From assembly GCF_964030865.1 (NCBI RefSeq), contig NZ_OZ034984.1, positions 620,001 to 684,000 on the forward strand: DNA of 64,000 bases. The letters run 5' to 3'. The stretch is from Spiroplasma endosymbiont of Dioctria linearis (GTDB lineage Bacteria > Bacillota_I > Bacilli_A > Mycoplasmatales > Mycoplasmataceae). The notes below the pieces were generated by a model. It was not told the DNA's origin and ran no database searches. It saw only the letters and a program-made list of their open reading frames with translations. Made by a program: the position numbers and the translations under genes. Positions 53,480-63,057 of this stretch are shown here, piece after piece (within the stretch, counting starts at the first letter, position 1; each line of letters starts with the position of its first letter).

Positions 53480-55855
53480 TTAGTGAGTTTTTTTGCCTTC
53501 TTCTTTCGATGAAGTTGCAATTGGTAATTCTCTAACAAGATCATTTAATTTAATACCAAATACATTTTCATAAACTTCTGAATATTTTTGAACAGGAACT
53601 ACTTCCAATTCTTTTCTTACCTCTTCAGGAATATCTTCGATATCTTTAGTATTTTTAAATGGAATTAATATTTTTTTCAAACCACTTCTATGGGCAGAAA
53701 TTGATTTTTCTCTTAATCCACCAATTGGGAATACTAATCCTCTTAATGTAATTTCACCTGTCATACCTATTTCTTTTGGTACAGGTTTATTTGTTAATGC
53801 TGAAACAATTGCTGTAGTAATTGTTACACCAGCACTGGGACCATCTTTTGGAACAGCTCCTTCAGGAACATGGATATGAATATCATTTTCATTGAATACT
53901 TCTTTAGGAATACCAAACGCTTTATAATTTGATTTAACAAAGTCATAAGCAATAGTTGCTGATTCTTTCATAACATCTCCAAGTTTACCAGTAAGAATTA
54001 ATCCCCCTTTACCAGGAAAGTGGTTAACTTCAATTGGTAAAATATCTCCCCCGAATTGAGTATAAGCAAGTCCTGTAACAACTCCGACTTGAGCTTCATT
54101 TTCTTTTTCAGTATGTTCAAAAATTCTTTTTTTAAGTAATTCATTAACTACTTTAGGAGTAACTGTTAATGTTTCAATTTCTTTTTTTAACATTTTTACA
54201 ACAAATTTTCTAGTGATTGAAGCAATTCATCTTTCTAATTGTCTTACACCAGCTTCTCTAGTATAGTGTTTGATAATTTCATTGATTGCTTCTTTTTTAA
54301 AGATTACTTGTTCTTTAGTAACCGCATGATCATCTAAAACTTTAGGAATTAAATACTCCTCTGCAATTTTCATTTTTTCGATTTCAGTATAACTTGATAA
54401 TTCAATAATTTCCATTCTATCATATAAAGCTTCTGGAATATTTTCAGGATAATTTGCAGTTGCAATAAATACAACATCGCTTAAATCATATTCTTCTTCT
54501 AAATAATGATCTGAGAATTTTGAGTTTTGTTCTGGATCTAATACTTCTAACATTGCTGAAGCTGGATCTCCTCGATAGTCACTTGCCATTTTATCAATTT
54601 CATCAAGTAAGAAAACTGGGTTTTTAACTGCAGCTTTCTTCATTCCTTGAATTACTCTACCTGGCATTGCTCCTATATAAGTTTTTCTATGACCTCTAAT
54701 TTCTGATTCATCTTTAACACCACCAAGAGCCATTTTTACAAATTCTCTTCCCATTGATTCAGCAATTGATTTTGCTAAACTTGTTTTACCAACTCCTGGA
54801 GGACCTACTAATGTAATTATTTGTCCTTTCACTTTGTTAGTATTTTGTTTGACAGCTAAATACTCAATAATTCTTTCTTTAACTTTTTCTAATCCATAGT
54901 GATGCTTATCTAAAACTTTTTTTGCAAAAGTTAGATTTGTTTTTTCCTCAGTTTTTTGTCATCATGGTGTTTGCATCATTCAATCAATATATGTTCTTGT
55001 AATATTTGCCTCTGAAGAAGAAGCAGGCATTCCTTCACATTTATCAATTTCTGATAAAATTCTTTTTTTTATGTTTTCTGGGAAAGGTTCTGATTCAAGG
55101 CGTTTTTTATATTTAGCCAAATCATCTCCTTCTCCATCCATATCCCCTAATTCTTCTTTAATAGCTTTTAATTTTTCTCTTAAATAAAATTCTCTTTGTT
55201 GCTCATCAACTCTTGATTTAATTTTTTTACTAATTGATGACTCAATATCTGCTGATTGACGTTTTTCATCTAAAAAGTCATTAATTATTTCAATTCTTTT
55301 AACAGGATCTAATTCTTCAAGCATTGCCTGTTTCTTTTCAATTGGCATAAACGGCATCAAATTAGCAGCACTATCTACAATAAAATTAGGATCAACATTT
55401 GCAGCAGAAGTTTTAATAATATCACCAACTTCTGATGGGAATTCATCTTGTGAACTTATCATTGCCTTAATATATTTTGTTATCTTATCTAACGCTTCTT
55501 TATTTGAGCTCTTTAAGCTATCTTTTACTTTATAATTTGCAATATAAAATTCATTCAACTCAATATCACTAATTTCTATACGTGATATTGATTTTATATT
55601 TACAGTTAATGTACCATCTTTTCATTCCTTTTTAATTTTTACTTCAGCCAATACACCAAATGTGAATAAATCATTTAATTTTGGATCATCTTCTAATGGT
55701 TTTTTTTGTGAAACCATTAGAATTTTTCCCTCATATTTTTCAACAGCTTCTTTAACTGCAAGTGTTGTTTTATCTCTACCAATTTCTAAAACTTGTTCAA
55801 AAGTTGGGTAAATATAACTACCACGAGTAATTAACATAGGTAATTTTTTATTCAT
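53480..55855 (-). CDS. lon: ATP-dependent protease Lon
   Basis: A 791-residue hexameric AAA+ protease that degrades misfolded and regulatory proteins. The N-terminal domain begins [19 protein letters not shown]. The coiled-coil middle is followed by Walker [10 protein letters not shown] and Walker [23 protein letters not shown]. The C-terminal proteolytic domain has P-K-D-G-P-S-A-G with the catalytic Ser, and a Lys 40 residues on in [15 protein letters not shown]. The start at 55855 follows AAGGAGGAATATT; an ATG seven codons earlier is out of place. A CIRCE element overlaps its promoter, so HrcA very likely represses it and heat shock relieves it. Several TGA tryptophans. Confidence 0.97.
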
Positions 55856-55895
55856 AATATTCCTCCTTAGGTACAAAAATATAATATCATAATTT

Positions 55896-55922
55896 TTAGC
55901 ACTTGCAAGTGTTAAGTGCTAA
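55896..55922. promoter_or_regulatory. CIRCE operator (HrcA) of lon
   Basis: TTAGCACTT-N9-AAGTGCTAA, a perfect 9-9-9 inverted repeat. The consensus TTAGCACTC-N9-GAGTGCTAA differs only by the last base of each half, changed symmetrically. It sits over the presumed -35 (TTGCAA, minus) of lon, with TATTAT as -10 16 bases on. HrcA binding here would block lon transcription. lon under CIRCE is known in other mollicutes. Confidence 0.9.
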
Positions 55923-55958
55923 AAAAAAAAAAAAAAATACAAGAAATTTTGTATTTTT
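55921..55958 (-). terminator. terminator of tig with 17-T tail
   Basis: AAAAATACAA/TTGTATTTTT with a 6-base loop. The minus-strand T run is 17 bases (55937-55921) and its end touches the CIRCE operator. Confidence 0.8.
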
Positions 55959-57246
55959 AACCGTTATTTGTATATAAGAAATCAACGATTTTTTCTTTAA
56001 TTATTTCTTCTTTTATCTGTGCTTCTGGTAAGAAAGAATTCTTAATAAAGTCAATTTCTACACCAAATGATTTAGCTAAAGTTTCATACTTTTGTTTTAA
56101 TTCTTCTTCTGATACTTCAAATTTTTCAGTATTTCTAACTTGATCTGTTATTAAATAACTTTCAATACGTTTTTTTGCATCCCCAAATAATTCGTTTCTA
56201 ATATCACTATCAGTTAACCCTGTTTGTTTTTTATAATCTTTGATTGTTATTTTTTGACTTTGAACCTTTGCTTCAAATTCCTTGTATAAAGTTTCAATTT
56301 CTTTATTAATAGCTGATTTTGGAATTTCTATAGTTGAATTCAATCTAATTAAATCTATCACTTTGTTTACAAAAACATTTTTTGATTGTAATGTTTTTTG
56401 ATCTAAAATTTGAGTTTTTAAACTATTTTCTAACTCTTTAAAAGTAGTAATTCCCGGTAGATTTAAATCCTTTACTAATTCATCATCTTTTGCAGGTAAA
56501 ATTCTCTCTTTAATTTCTTTTACATCTAACTTAAACTCAGCTTTTTTTCCTTTTAATTCCTCAGTATAGTCTTTGGGGAACTCTACATTAATTGAAGATT
56601 CTCCTAGCCCTTTACCAATCATTGCATCTTCAAAACCAGGAATCATTTGGCCACTTCCAATAATTAATTTGAAATCTAGTCCTTTTCCACCTTTGAAAGC
56701 TTTACCATCAATAAATCCTTCAAAATCAAATGATACTGAATCACCCTTAGCAATTTTAGCACCTTTTTCTTTTAGTTTTTCCATTACAAATCTTTCTCTA
56801 TATTGGTCAATTGCTTTATCTAATTCTTCTTTTGTAACTTTTAACTCTTCTTTCAATAACTCTTTATCTTTTAGCCCTTTGTAAGTTCCTATTTTTATTT
56901 CTGGTTTTAAGTCAAAAATAAAGTGTAACTCACATTCCTTTTCACTAATTTTAACAGGCGTTGGTACTGGTGAAGTAAATGGTTCAATATCAGACTTTTG
57001 ATCTCTTGCAAAAGTCCAAGCTTTATCCATGATTGATTGAACTGCTGCATTTAAATATTTAACTGGTGTTAAATACTGTTCAATTTTTTCTTTTGGTGCT
57101 TTACCTTTTCTAAAACCTGGTATCTCAATGTTAGCTGCTGCTTTTGATTTACCTTTTTTAACTGCTTCTTCTCATTCTTTACCTTCAATTGTAACTATCC
57201 AAATTCCTTGTCCTTTTTGTGCAATTTTTTTTGTACTAAATTTCAT
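55957..57246 (-). CDS. tig: trigger factor (ribosome-associated chaperone and PPIase)
   Basis: A 429-residue protein. The N-terminal ribosome-binding domain carries the signature G-F-R-K-G-K-A-P (NIEIPGFRKGKAPKEK). The FKBP-type prolyl isomerase domain lies at about 155-245 (VSFDFEGFIDGKAFKGGKG then GSGQMIPGFEDAMIG). A long helical C-terminal substrate-binding arm follows. Trigger factor binds nascent chains at the ribosome exit. The start at 57246 has AGGAGAAATTT upstream. A TGA tryptophan (GKEWEEAV) lies in the first 30 residues. It precedes lon on the same strand but is separated from it by a terminator and the CIRCE element. Confidence 0.96.
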
Positions 57247-57304
57247 ATAAATTTCTCCTCTTTTATACATAACTTTTTTTATTATAACAAATAATTGACT
57301 ATTA

Positions 57305-57928
57305 TTAAGTAATTTTAATCTCTAACTTATTTTCTAAATTAATTAAATTTGAGTCAAAAATATACATTTTTTCTTTTAAAGTTTCATACTCTAGAGAATT
57401 CTCAATTGATGGTTCAAAACAAACAAATATTTCAACAATTATAGGTAACAATTTAACTATTGCTTTAATATTTGTATTTAATTTTAAGTAAATATTTCTA
57501 GAATTTAAATACTCACTTACATCGATTACAATATTAGAAAATTCAATATATAATTCAATTTTAGTTATAAAATAGCTTAATTTAGACATATTATTTTTCT
57601 GCATTAATTTTGCAATATATTCTGGATCATATTTTAAATCAAGATATTCTATATAATTAAACTTATTAAGCTTATTTAAACAGTTTTCTACTTTTGAAAG
57701 TTTCTTAAAGATACTTTCAATATCTTTTTTTATGACACTAGGAATGGCTTTAATTTTTATTGTATCTTTTCAAAAATTTATAAAAGTTTCATGAATACTT
57801 AATTGTTTATCTCTTTCTTCCCAAAACTTAAATAAACAGCACAAACAACTAATGATTTCATTGCAATTGCACTCAATTATTGAACAACTACAATTATCTA
57901 TTTTATTTTTACAATTACAACATTTCAT
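57305..57928 (-). CDS. hypothetical protein with cysteine-cluster N-terminus
   Basis: A 207-residue protein that I do not recognise. Its first 31 residues hold ten cysteines (positions 3, 4, 6, 13, 15, 20, 22, 28, 30, 31), several as C-x-C pairs, starting MKCCNCKNKIDNCSCS. Such density suggests metal binding, disulfides or lipid/heme attachment; no zinc-finger family fits. The remaining 175 residues are helical and Lys/Ile rich with few Cys (KLPIIVEIFVCFEPS). There is no signal peptide. GGGAGATGCAATT precedes the ATG. It lies downstream of the coiled-coil gene on the same strand with a 113-base gap. Confidence 0.6.
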
Positions 57929-58041
57929 AATTGCATCTCCCATCAGTAGTTTAAATTAATATATTGCAACTAAATTATTTTCTTATTTGGAAGATAATTA
58001 CTAGATTAAAATATTTACTCATTAATTTTTTTATATTCTTT

Positions 58042-59814
58042 TTATTTATTTTTTTCATTTTTTTTAGGTAGATTTTTTTTCTTAATTGGTTCACTTGTAA
58101 ATATATATCTTATTTTTTCTCAAAGTCCCGCTTCAAGTTTTAATCTTTTTTTAAGTATTGATTTCTGTTTTTCTGGATGAATATTTAATCAAACAGAGAT
58201 ATTTGAAGTGTTTAATTTCTTTTTTAAATCATATCAAAAACTAAAGAACTTGTTTTTTGGGTCTATAGTTTCAGACATTGAGAACTCATATCCAAGAATA
58301 GTAAAAGTTTTTTGAGCTTCAACTGAAGAATCAATATATATCTTTTTATTATGTTCACTAATTTTAGATACTCTTTTTTCTTCTTGACTCTGTCTATATT
58401 TTTGTGCATCCTCTCTTGATCTACCATATAATTGCATTCAAAGTTTCTCTTTTTCTGCTTGCTCTCTAAAGTAGTCTCTCTCTTTTACAGTTCTAGTCTC
58501 AATAACTCTTTCGACAGAAGCCATTTCTTCTTCCCTAGCTGCCTTTTCTTCTTCTAAACGTTTTTTTTCTTCGTTAATACGTTTTTCTTCAGCAATTTGT
58601 CTTTGCTCAGCCAAACTTTTTTTCTCAGCTAGTTTATTTTCTTCTTTTATTTTTGCTTCTCTTTCAGCTTTCTCTGCTTTAAGTTTAACTGCTTTCTCTT
58701 GTCTTAGTTTCTTCTCAATAGCTTTTTGCTTTTCTATTTCTTTTCTTTTTTCCTCAGCAATTCTCTGTTCTTCAGCAATTCTCTGTTCTTCAGCTAATCT
58801 TTGTTGTTCAGATAATCTTTGCTGTTCAGCTACTCTTTTTTCTTCTTGAGCTTTTCTTTTTTCTGCAATAATTCTCTGTTCTTCAGCTAGTTTTTTTTGT
58901 ACAGCTGCTCTTTTTTCTTCTTCTATTCTTTGTTCCTCAGCTCTATTTTGCTCAGCTATTCTTTTCTCTTCTCGCAATTTAGCTGCTTTCTCTTGTCTTA
59001 GTTTCTTCTCAATAGCTTTTTGCTTTTCTATTTCTTTTCTTTTTTCTTCAGCAATTCTCTTTTCTTCAGCTAATCTTTTTTCTTCTCTTAATCTAGCCAC
59101 TTTTTCTTCTTTTAATTTTTTATCAAGAATTTTTTGCTTTTCTATTTCTTTTCTTTTTTCTTCTGCAAGTCTTTTCTCTTCAAGTATTCTTTTTTCTTCT
59201 TTTAGTTTAGCTGCTAGTTCCTCAGTTCTTTTTCTTTCTAAGGCCATTTTTTCTTCTAATTCTCTTTTTTGTTCCTCAACTAATCTTTGTTGTTCTTTTA
59301 ATTTTGCATCTCTAAGTTTAGTTTCTTGCTCTTCTCTTTGTTTTGCTTCCAATAATAATTTCTCAATTGAATTTCTATTAATTGAATTTAGTTTAGGAAC
59401 ATCATTTTCTTTAGTTTTTTTTCTTGGATCTGCTTGAATAGAACTATTAACTAATTTTTTACTAGTTGCCGCTTTAGAATCATTTAATTGGAATTTAAAA
59501 CTTTTTTTATCAAGTTCCTTATCTTTAAAAATAGTCTTTTTTAAACTTTGATAAACAGCTTCATTAGTTGCTTGGTTTCTGTTATTTAAATAAGCAGGCA
59601 AATTTGAATTCTCAATTTCCATTAAATAATTAATATAGTCAACTAATTGAAGACGAAAATTTATATCATATGCTTCATATTCTTGAGCAAATAATACTAT
59701 TGTTTTACTATTAAGCCTCTTTTCAATTAAATTTTTAACTCTAGCTCTTACTTTTCCAGATAGTAAAGAGAAATCACTTTCTGTTCTTACTCTACTTTTG
59801 TTCTTAACTGTCAT
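58042..59814 (-). CDS. highly charged coiled-coil protein, Glu/Lys/Arg repeat
   Basis: A 590-residue protein. Residues 1-140 are a non-repetitive head (VRTESDFSLLSGKVRARVKN). Residues about 150-450 are an almost continuous Glu/Lys/Arg/Ala helix of repeats such as EEKRKEIEKQKAIEKKLRQE, resembling TolA or caldesmon-like rods. The C-terminal 140 residues (WMQLYGRSREDAQKYRQSQE and following) are hydrophilic again. There is no signal peptide or membrane segment. A block of 70-80 bases is repeated in frame (near 58691 and 58985), so the rod can change length by recombination. Structural or scaffold role is likely, but unproven. The second coiled-coil gene lies directly upstream. Confidence 0.65.
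58691..59062. repeat. in-frame direct repeat inside the coiled-coil gene
   Basis: About 75 nearly identical bases at 58691-58765 and 58985-59059, offset 294 (98 codons). Recombination between them would delete or add 98 residues of rod without frameshift. Confidence 0.7.
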
Positions 59815-60015
59815 TTTTATTTATTACCTCTTTTTCTTTTTTTAATTGCTTAAAACAATTAAAAATAAATATTAAATTAATTACTATAGTTTGTTTAAAA
59901 TAATTTAAGCAAACTTTTACTAGTTAAAAATATTTTACTATAAATATCATATTTTATTTACAAAATAAAGTATATTATTAAATTTAAAAGACATTTTTAA
60001 ATATCATTAAAAAAT

Positions 60016-60057
60016 AAAAAAAAAGACATTTTTATCATAAAAACTGTCTTTTTTATT
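60016..60057 (-). terminator. terminator of the upstream coiled-coil gene
   Basis: An A/T-rich stem with AAAAAAGACA paired to TGTCTTTTTT and an inner TTTTTA/TAAAAA stem with one bulge. It overlaps the stop of the 60056-61957 gene. The 59815-60010 gap is otherwise AT-rich with no clear signal. Confidence 0.65.
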
Positions 60058-61957
60058 ATTTAATATTTTTTATAAATTTTCTACTAATTTTTTCAACTCT
60101 ATCCTTACGTTTTTGCTCTTCTAATTGTTGAATAGTTTCTGCTTTTTGTTGAATTGCTTTGTAATTTGGAACTATTTCTTTAGCAACTTTTAATGACTCA
60201 TCAAACATTTCGTTATCATTAACTTTTGTAAAGTATGCTTTCATTTTTAATTCAGTTCCTTTTATTAATTCTTGCTCTTGTCTAATTTGCGCGTCAATAG
60301 TTGCTATTTCAGCTCTATATTTAGCATCTCTTTCATAACGTCTCTCACGTTCAAGTCTTAAAACTGAAGCAACACGTTTTTCTTCAGTTCTTTTTAATTG
60401 ACGTTCTTTCATTAATTCAATTAATTTTTGTCTTTCATGTAATCTTCTTAATCTCTCTGCTTTTTCGATTGCTTTTAAGTTTACATCCTCACGTCTTTTA
60501 AGTCTTCTTAACTCACGTGATTCGGCCATTCTTCTTGCACGAGTAACAATATAACTGTTAGCTCTTTCAATTTTCATCATATTAACTCTATGACGACGAT
60601 CATTTCTTAATTGTCTCAAATACTCAACTTTATGAGTCATTTCATCAAGTGCTAAGCTTTCTCTTTCATTTGAAGCAATTAAATCATGAATCATTGGTCT
60701 TTTTGCAGCATCATAATTTATTGGATAGTATCCTACTGGTCTTTCTTCATGATAAGGTTTTGCTTGCCCTTTTTTTTCAGTTCTTTCATTGTTTGTTACT
60801 AATAAGTTAGTTTTTTCAGGATTTAAATTAATTTCAAATCCTTCTTTTGAAAGAATATTTCTTTTTTCTGGAATTATCATTTCATCTTTTATACTATATT
60901 CAATTTTACCCATTTTTTCTGTAACATAAATATTAGTATTAATGTCAAATTCTTCAGTTAAGTGTTTTTGGAAAAATTCTGTTCCTAATTCTAAAGCTGC
61001 AAGATTCTCATCTTCTTTTACTAAAATATTTTCTTGTACTTCAATATTGTTTGTTTTATTAAATTCTTCTCTAGACATATTTTCTCTTGTAATATATCCA
61101 ATACTTTCTGAATTATTGTCTTGAGATTCACTTTCAGAAATTTTAGTTTCTTTTGTTAATTCTTGATTTGCAATATTAGCCTTTTCCTCTTGAATTAAAC
61201 TATTTGAAACATTTCCATCATTAATAAAATCTAACAAATTAGGATCTGGAATTGCAGATGAAGTCATCAATTCAGTTTCTTCGTCTATTCTAATAACTGA
61301 TTTAGTTGAAGCAACTTCATTTTCACTAGACTGAAGAGCTGCAAAACTATTTTTTAGAATGCTTTCTGGTTCTCCAACTCCCTTTTCTTCTGCTGCACTT
61401 AATAAGTTCTCAATTTCAAATAAGCTTTGCCCAGTTTTAGCTGTTGCAGTAAAATTAAATTTCTCTGTTTTAATTTGATTTGAATAACCAGCTCTAGATA
61501 AAATTTCTTCCTTAGTTGTCTTGCTACCTTTAAAGCTTGATGCAGTAGGAGAAAGTCTTGATATTAAATCTTTTCTTTTTTCATCTGGTAATACTGATAC
61601 TGGTTTAACATCTAATCTATCTTTTCAACCAGAAATTGCTCTTTCATTAGTATAATTTTGTCCGTTAGCAAAATTTTCTCAAAAGTGTTTAAAAATCCTA
61701 TTAAATTCACCTTCTCATAAGTCAATTAAATTAGGTCTTCTTGGGTCGTTCTTAGGTAATGAGTTTATTCTTTCATATGAAGAGATTAATTTTTTATAAC
61801 TTTCATCAATTTGCAGATTATATTTATTAATTAAAGCTAATGCTTTGGGACCAAACTTTTGATATAAATATTCATTTGAGCCAGGCTTCTTTACAATAAC
61901 TGTTTTTGTCCTTGTAGTACTTATATTTTTTCCTAATGATTTATTATTAGCCGCCAT
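60056..61957 (-). CDS. large charged coiled-coil protein
   Basis: A 633-residue protein. The N-terminal 100 residues hold YQKFGPKALALINKYNLQI and a Trp-rich stretch (WEGEFNRIFKHFWENFANG). Residues 130-400 are acidic and poorly ordered (EKGVGEPESILKN, ETELMTSSAIPDPNL). The C-terminal 230 residues are a highly basic helix rich in Arg, Glu and Leu (RESLALDEMTHKVEYLRQLR, RRMAESRELRRLKRREDVN). There is no signal peptide. The start at 61957 was chosen because ATGGAGGAACTAGGC supplies a ribosome site. It is presumably structural, perhaps working with its neighbour; the function is unknown. Paired long coiled-coil genes are typical cytoskeleton or motility candidates in Mollicutes, but no homology was recognised. 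Confidence 0.6.
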
Positions 61958-62094
61958 GCCTAGTTCCTCCATTTAAATATAGATTTATTATACACTATTT
62001 AGGCCTATTTTTAAAGGTTATCTTGCCTAGAACAGTTATAATTAAAAGATAAATAATTTTGAGTTTATAAAATAAAAATTAAATAAACAAAAGT

Positions 62095-62385
62095 CTATTT
62101 AATAAATGCAAAAGATATATTTTTTGGTTTTACTTTTAAAGTTTTATAAATAGAATCATTAATAACTGAAGTTGCTTTAACTCCATCCATAAAAAATTTT
62201 CCTTGACCAAGCGCGTATACTCTTACCAAAATAAATAGATCAGTTTCCTGATGAATAGTTACACTTACATTTATACTTTTATAGCCAACTGCAATTGAAA
62301 TAACATCAAATTCAATTATTTTACTTAGTATTTTTTCATCTATTTCTAGATTACCTCTAGAGTTTCTTTCAATAGATATGTACAT
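62095..62385 (-). CDS. Asp23/Gls24 family protein
   Basis: A 96-residue protein of the Asp23/Gls24 (DUF322) family. GNLEIDEKILSKIIEFDVIS then a Lys/Ser loop and SINVSVTIHQETDLFILVRV show the expected G-x-x-x-I-x-x-x-V pattern and the strand-rich core, but the usual terminal part is shorter. The start at 62385 is favoured over a GTG three codons earlier because AGAGGT lies at a normal distance. Members are membrane-associated stress proteins or general housekeeping factors in Gram-positives. The gene follows efp by 24 bases and probably shares its transcript. Confidence 0.75.
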   Translation of the reverse strand: MYISIERNSRGNLEIDEKILSKIIEFDVISIAVGYKSINVSVTIHQETDLFILVRVYALGQGKFFMDGVKATSVINDSIYKTLKVKPKNISFAFIK

Positions 62386-62409
62386 ATCATTCACCTCTAA
62401 TTTCTTATT

Positions 62410-62967
62410 TTAGTTTGCTCTTCCTGCATATTTTCCATCAGTAGTATTAATTAACACTTTTTCTCCTTCTTTAATAAATAAAGGAACAGTTATTTCTAAT
62501 CCTGTTTCAACTTTTGCCTTTTTTTGAGCTCCACTAGTTGTATCACCTTTAACAGCAGGTTCAGCTTCAACTATTGTTAGTTCTATTTTTTCAGGAATAG
62601 TTATTCCCAGAATTTCACCATCATACTCTGTCATTTTTACCATAATACCATCTGTTATAAATTTTAATTCTCATTCTAATTTTGCTGAAGCAATTTCCAC
62701 TTGTTCATAATTTTCAGTATTCATTAAAACACAATTTGAACCATCATTATATAAAAATTGCATATCCTTTTTCTCAATTAAAGCCTTATCTACTTTTTCT
62801 CCCCCTGTAAAAGTAATTTCAACTCTTGCTGCAGTTCTCAAATTTTTAACTTTTACTGTTACTTTTCCCTGTTGTCTACCTGTTTTAGAAAATGAGTTTT
62901 CCAAAACAACAAAAATATTCCCATCATATAAGAATGTATTTCCAGGTCTTAAATCGTTTACTGACAT
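62410..62967 (-). CDS. efp: translation elongation factor P
   Basis: A 185-residue factor that lets ribosomes pass proline stretches. Three OB-like domains are visible: N-terminal SVNDLRPGNTFLYDGNIFVV, a middle domain with QFLYNDGSNCVLMNTENYEQ, and a C-terminal VEAEPAVKGDTTSGAQKKAK (family G-D-T-x-x-x-A-x-K-x-A). The loop that normally carries a modified Lys or Arg reads K-T-G-R-Q-Q-G, placing Arg31 at the tip. Length is standard. GGGAGATTATTTT precedes the ATG. It probably heads a two-gene unit with the Asp23/Gls24 gene. Confidence 0.95.
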
Positions 62968-62998
62968 AAAATAATCTCCCTTTAATGTATCTAAATAA

Positions 62999-63004
62999 AT
63001 TATA
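62999..63004 (-). promoter_or_regulatory. -10 element of the efp gene
   Basis: TATAAT on the minus strand, 32 bases before the efp ATG. The -35 region is weak. Confidence 0.4.
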
Positions 63005-63057
63005 TATAAAAAATGCTCTCTTGTGCTAATTTGAAAGAATTTATTTGTAAATAAAAA

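Noticed and set aside
58438-59814. Low-complexity artefact or non-coding repeat
   Set aside because: The frame is open for 590 codons with third-position bias, a normal start and non-repetitive ends.
62941-63030. A second CIRCE element near efp (minus-strand TTAGCAC followed by GAGAGCA)
   Set aside because: The spacing and the second half-site do not match TTAGCACTC-N9-GAGTGCTAA; only one half resembles it.
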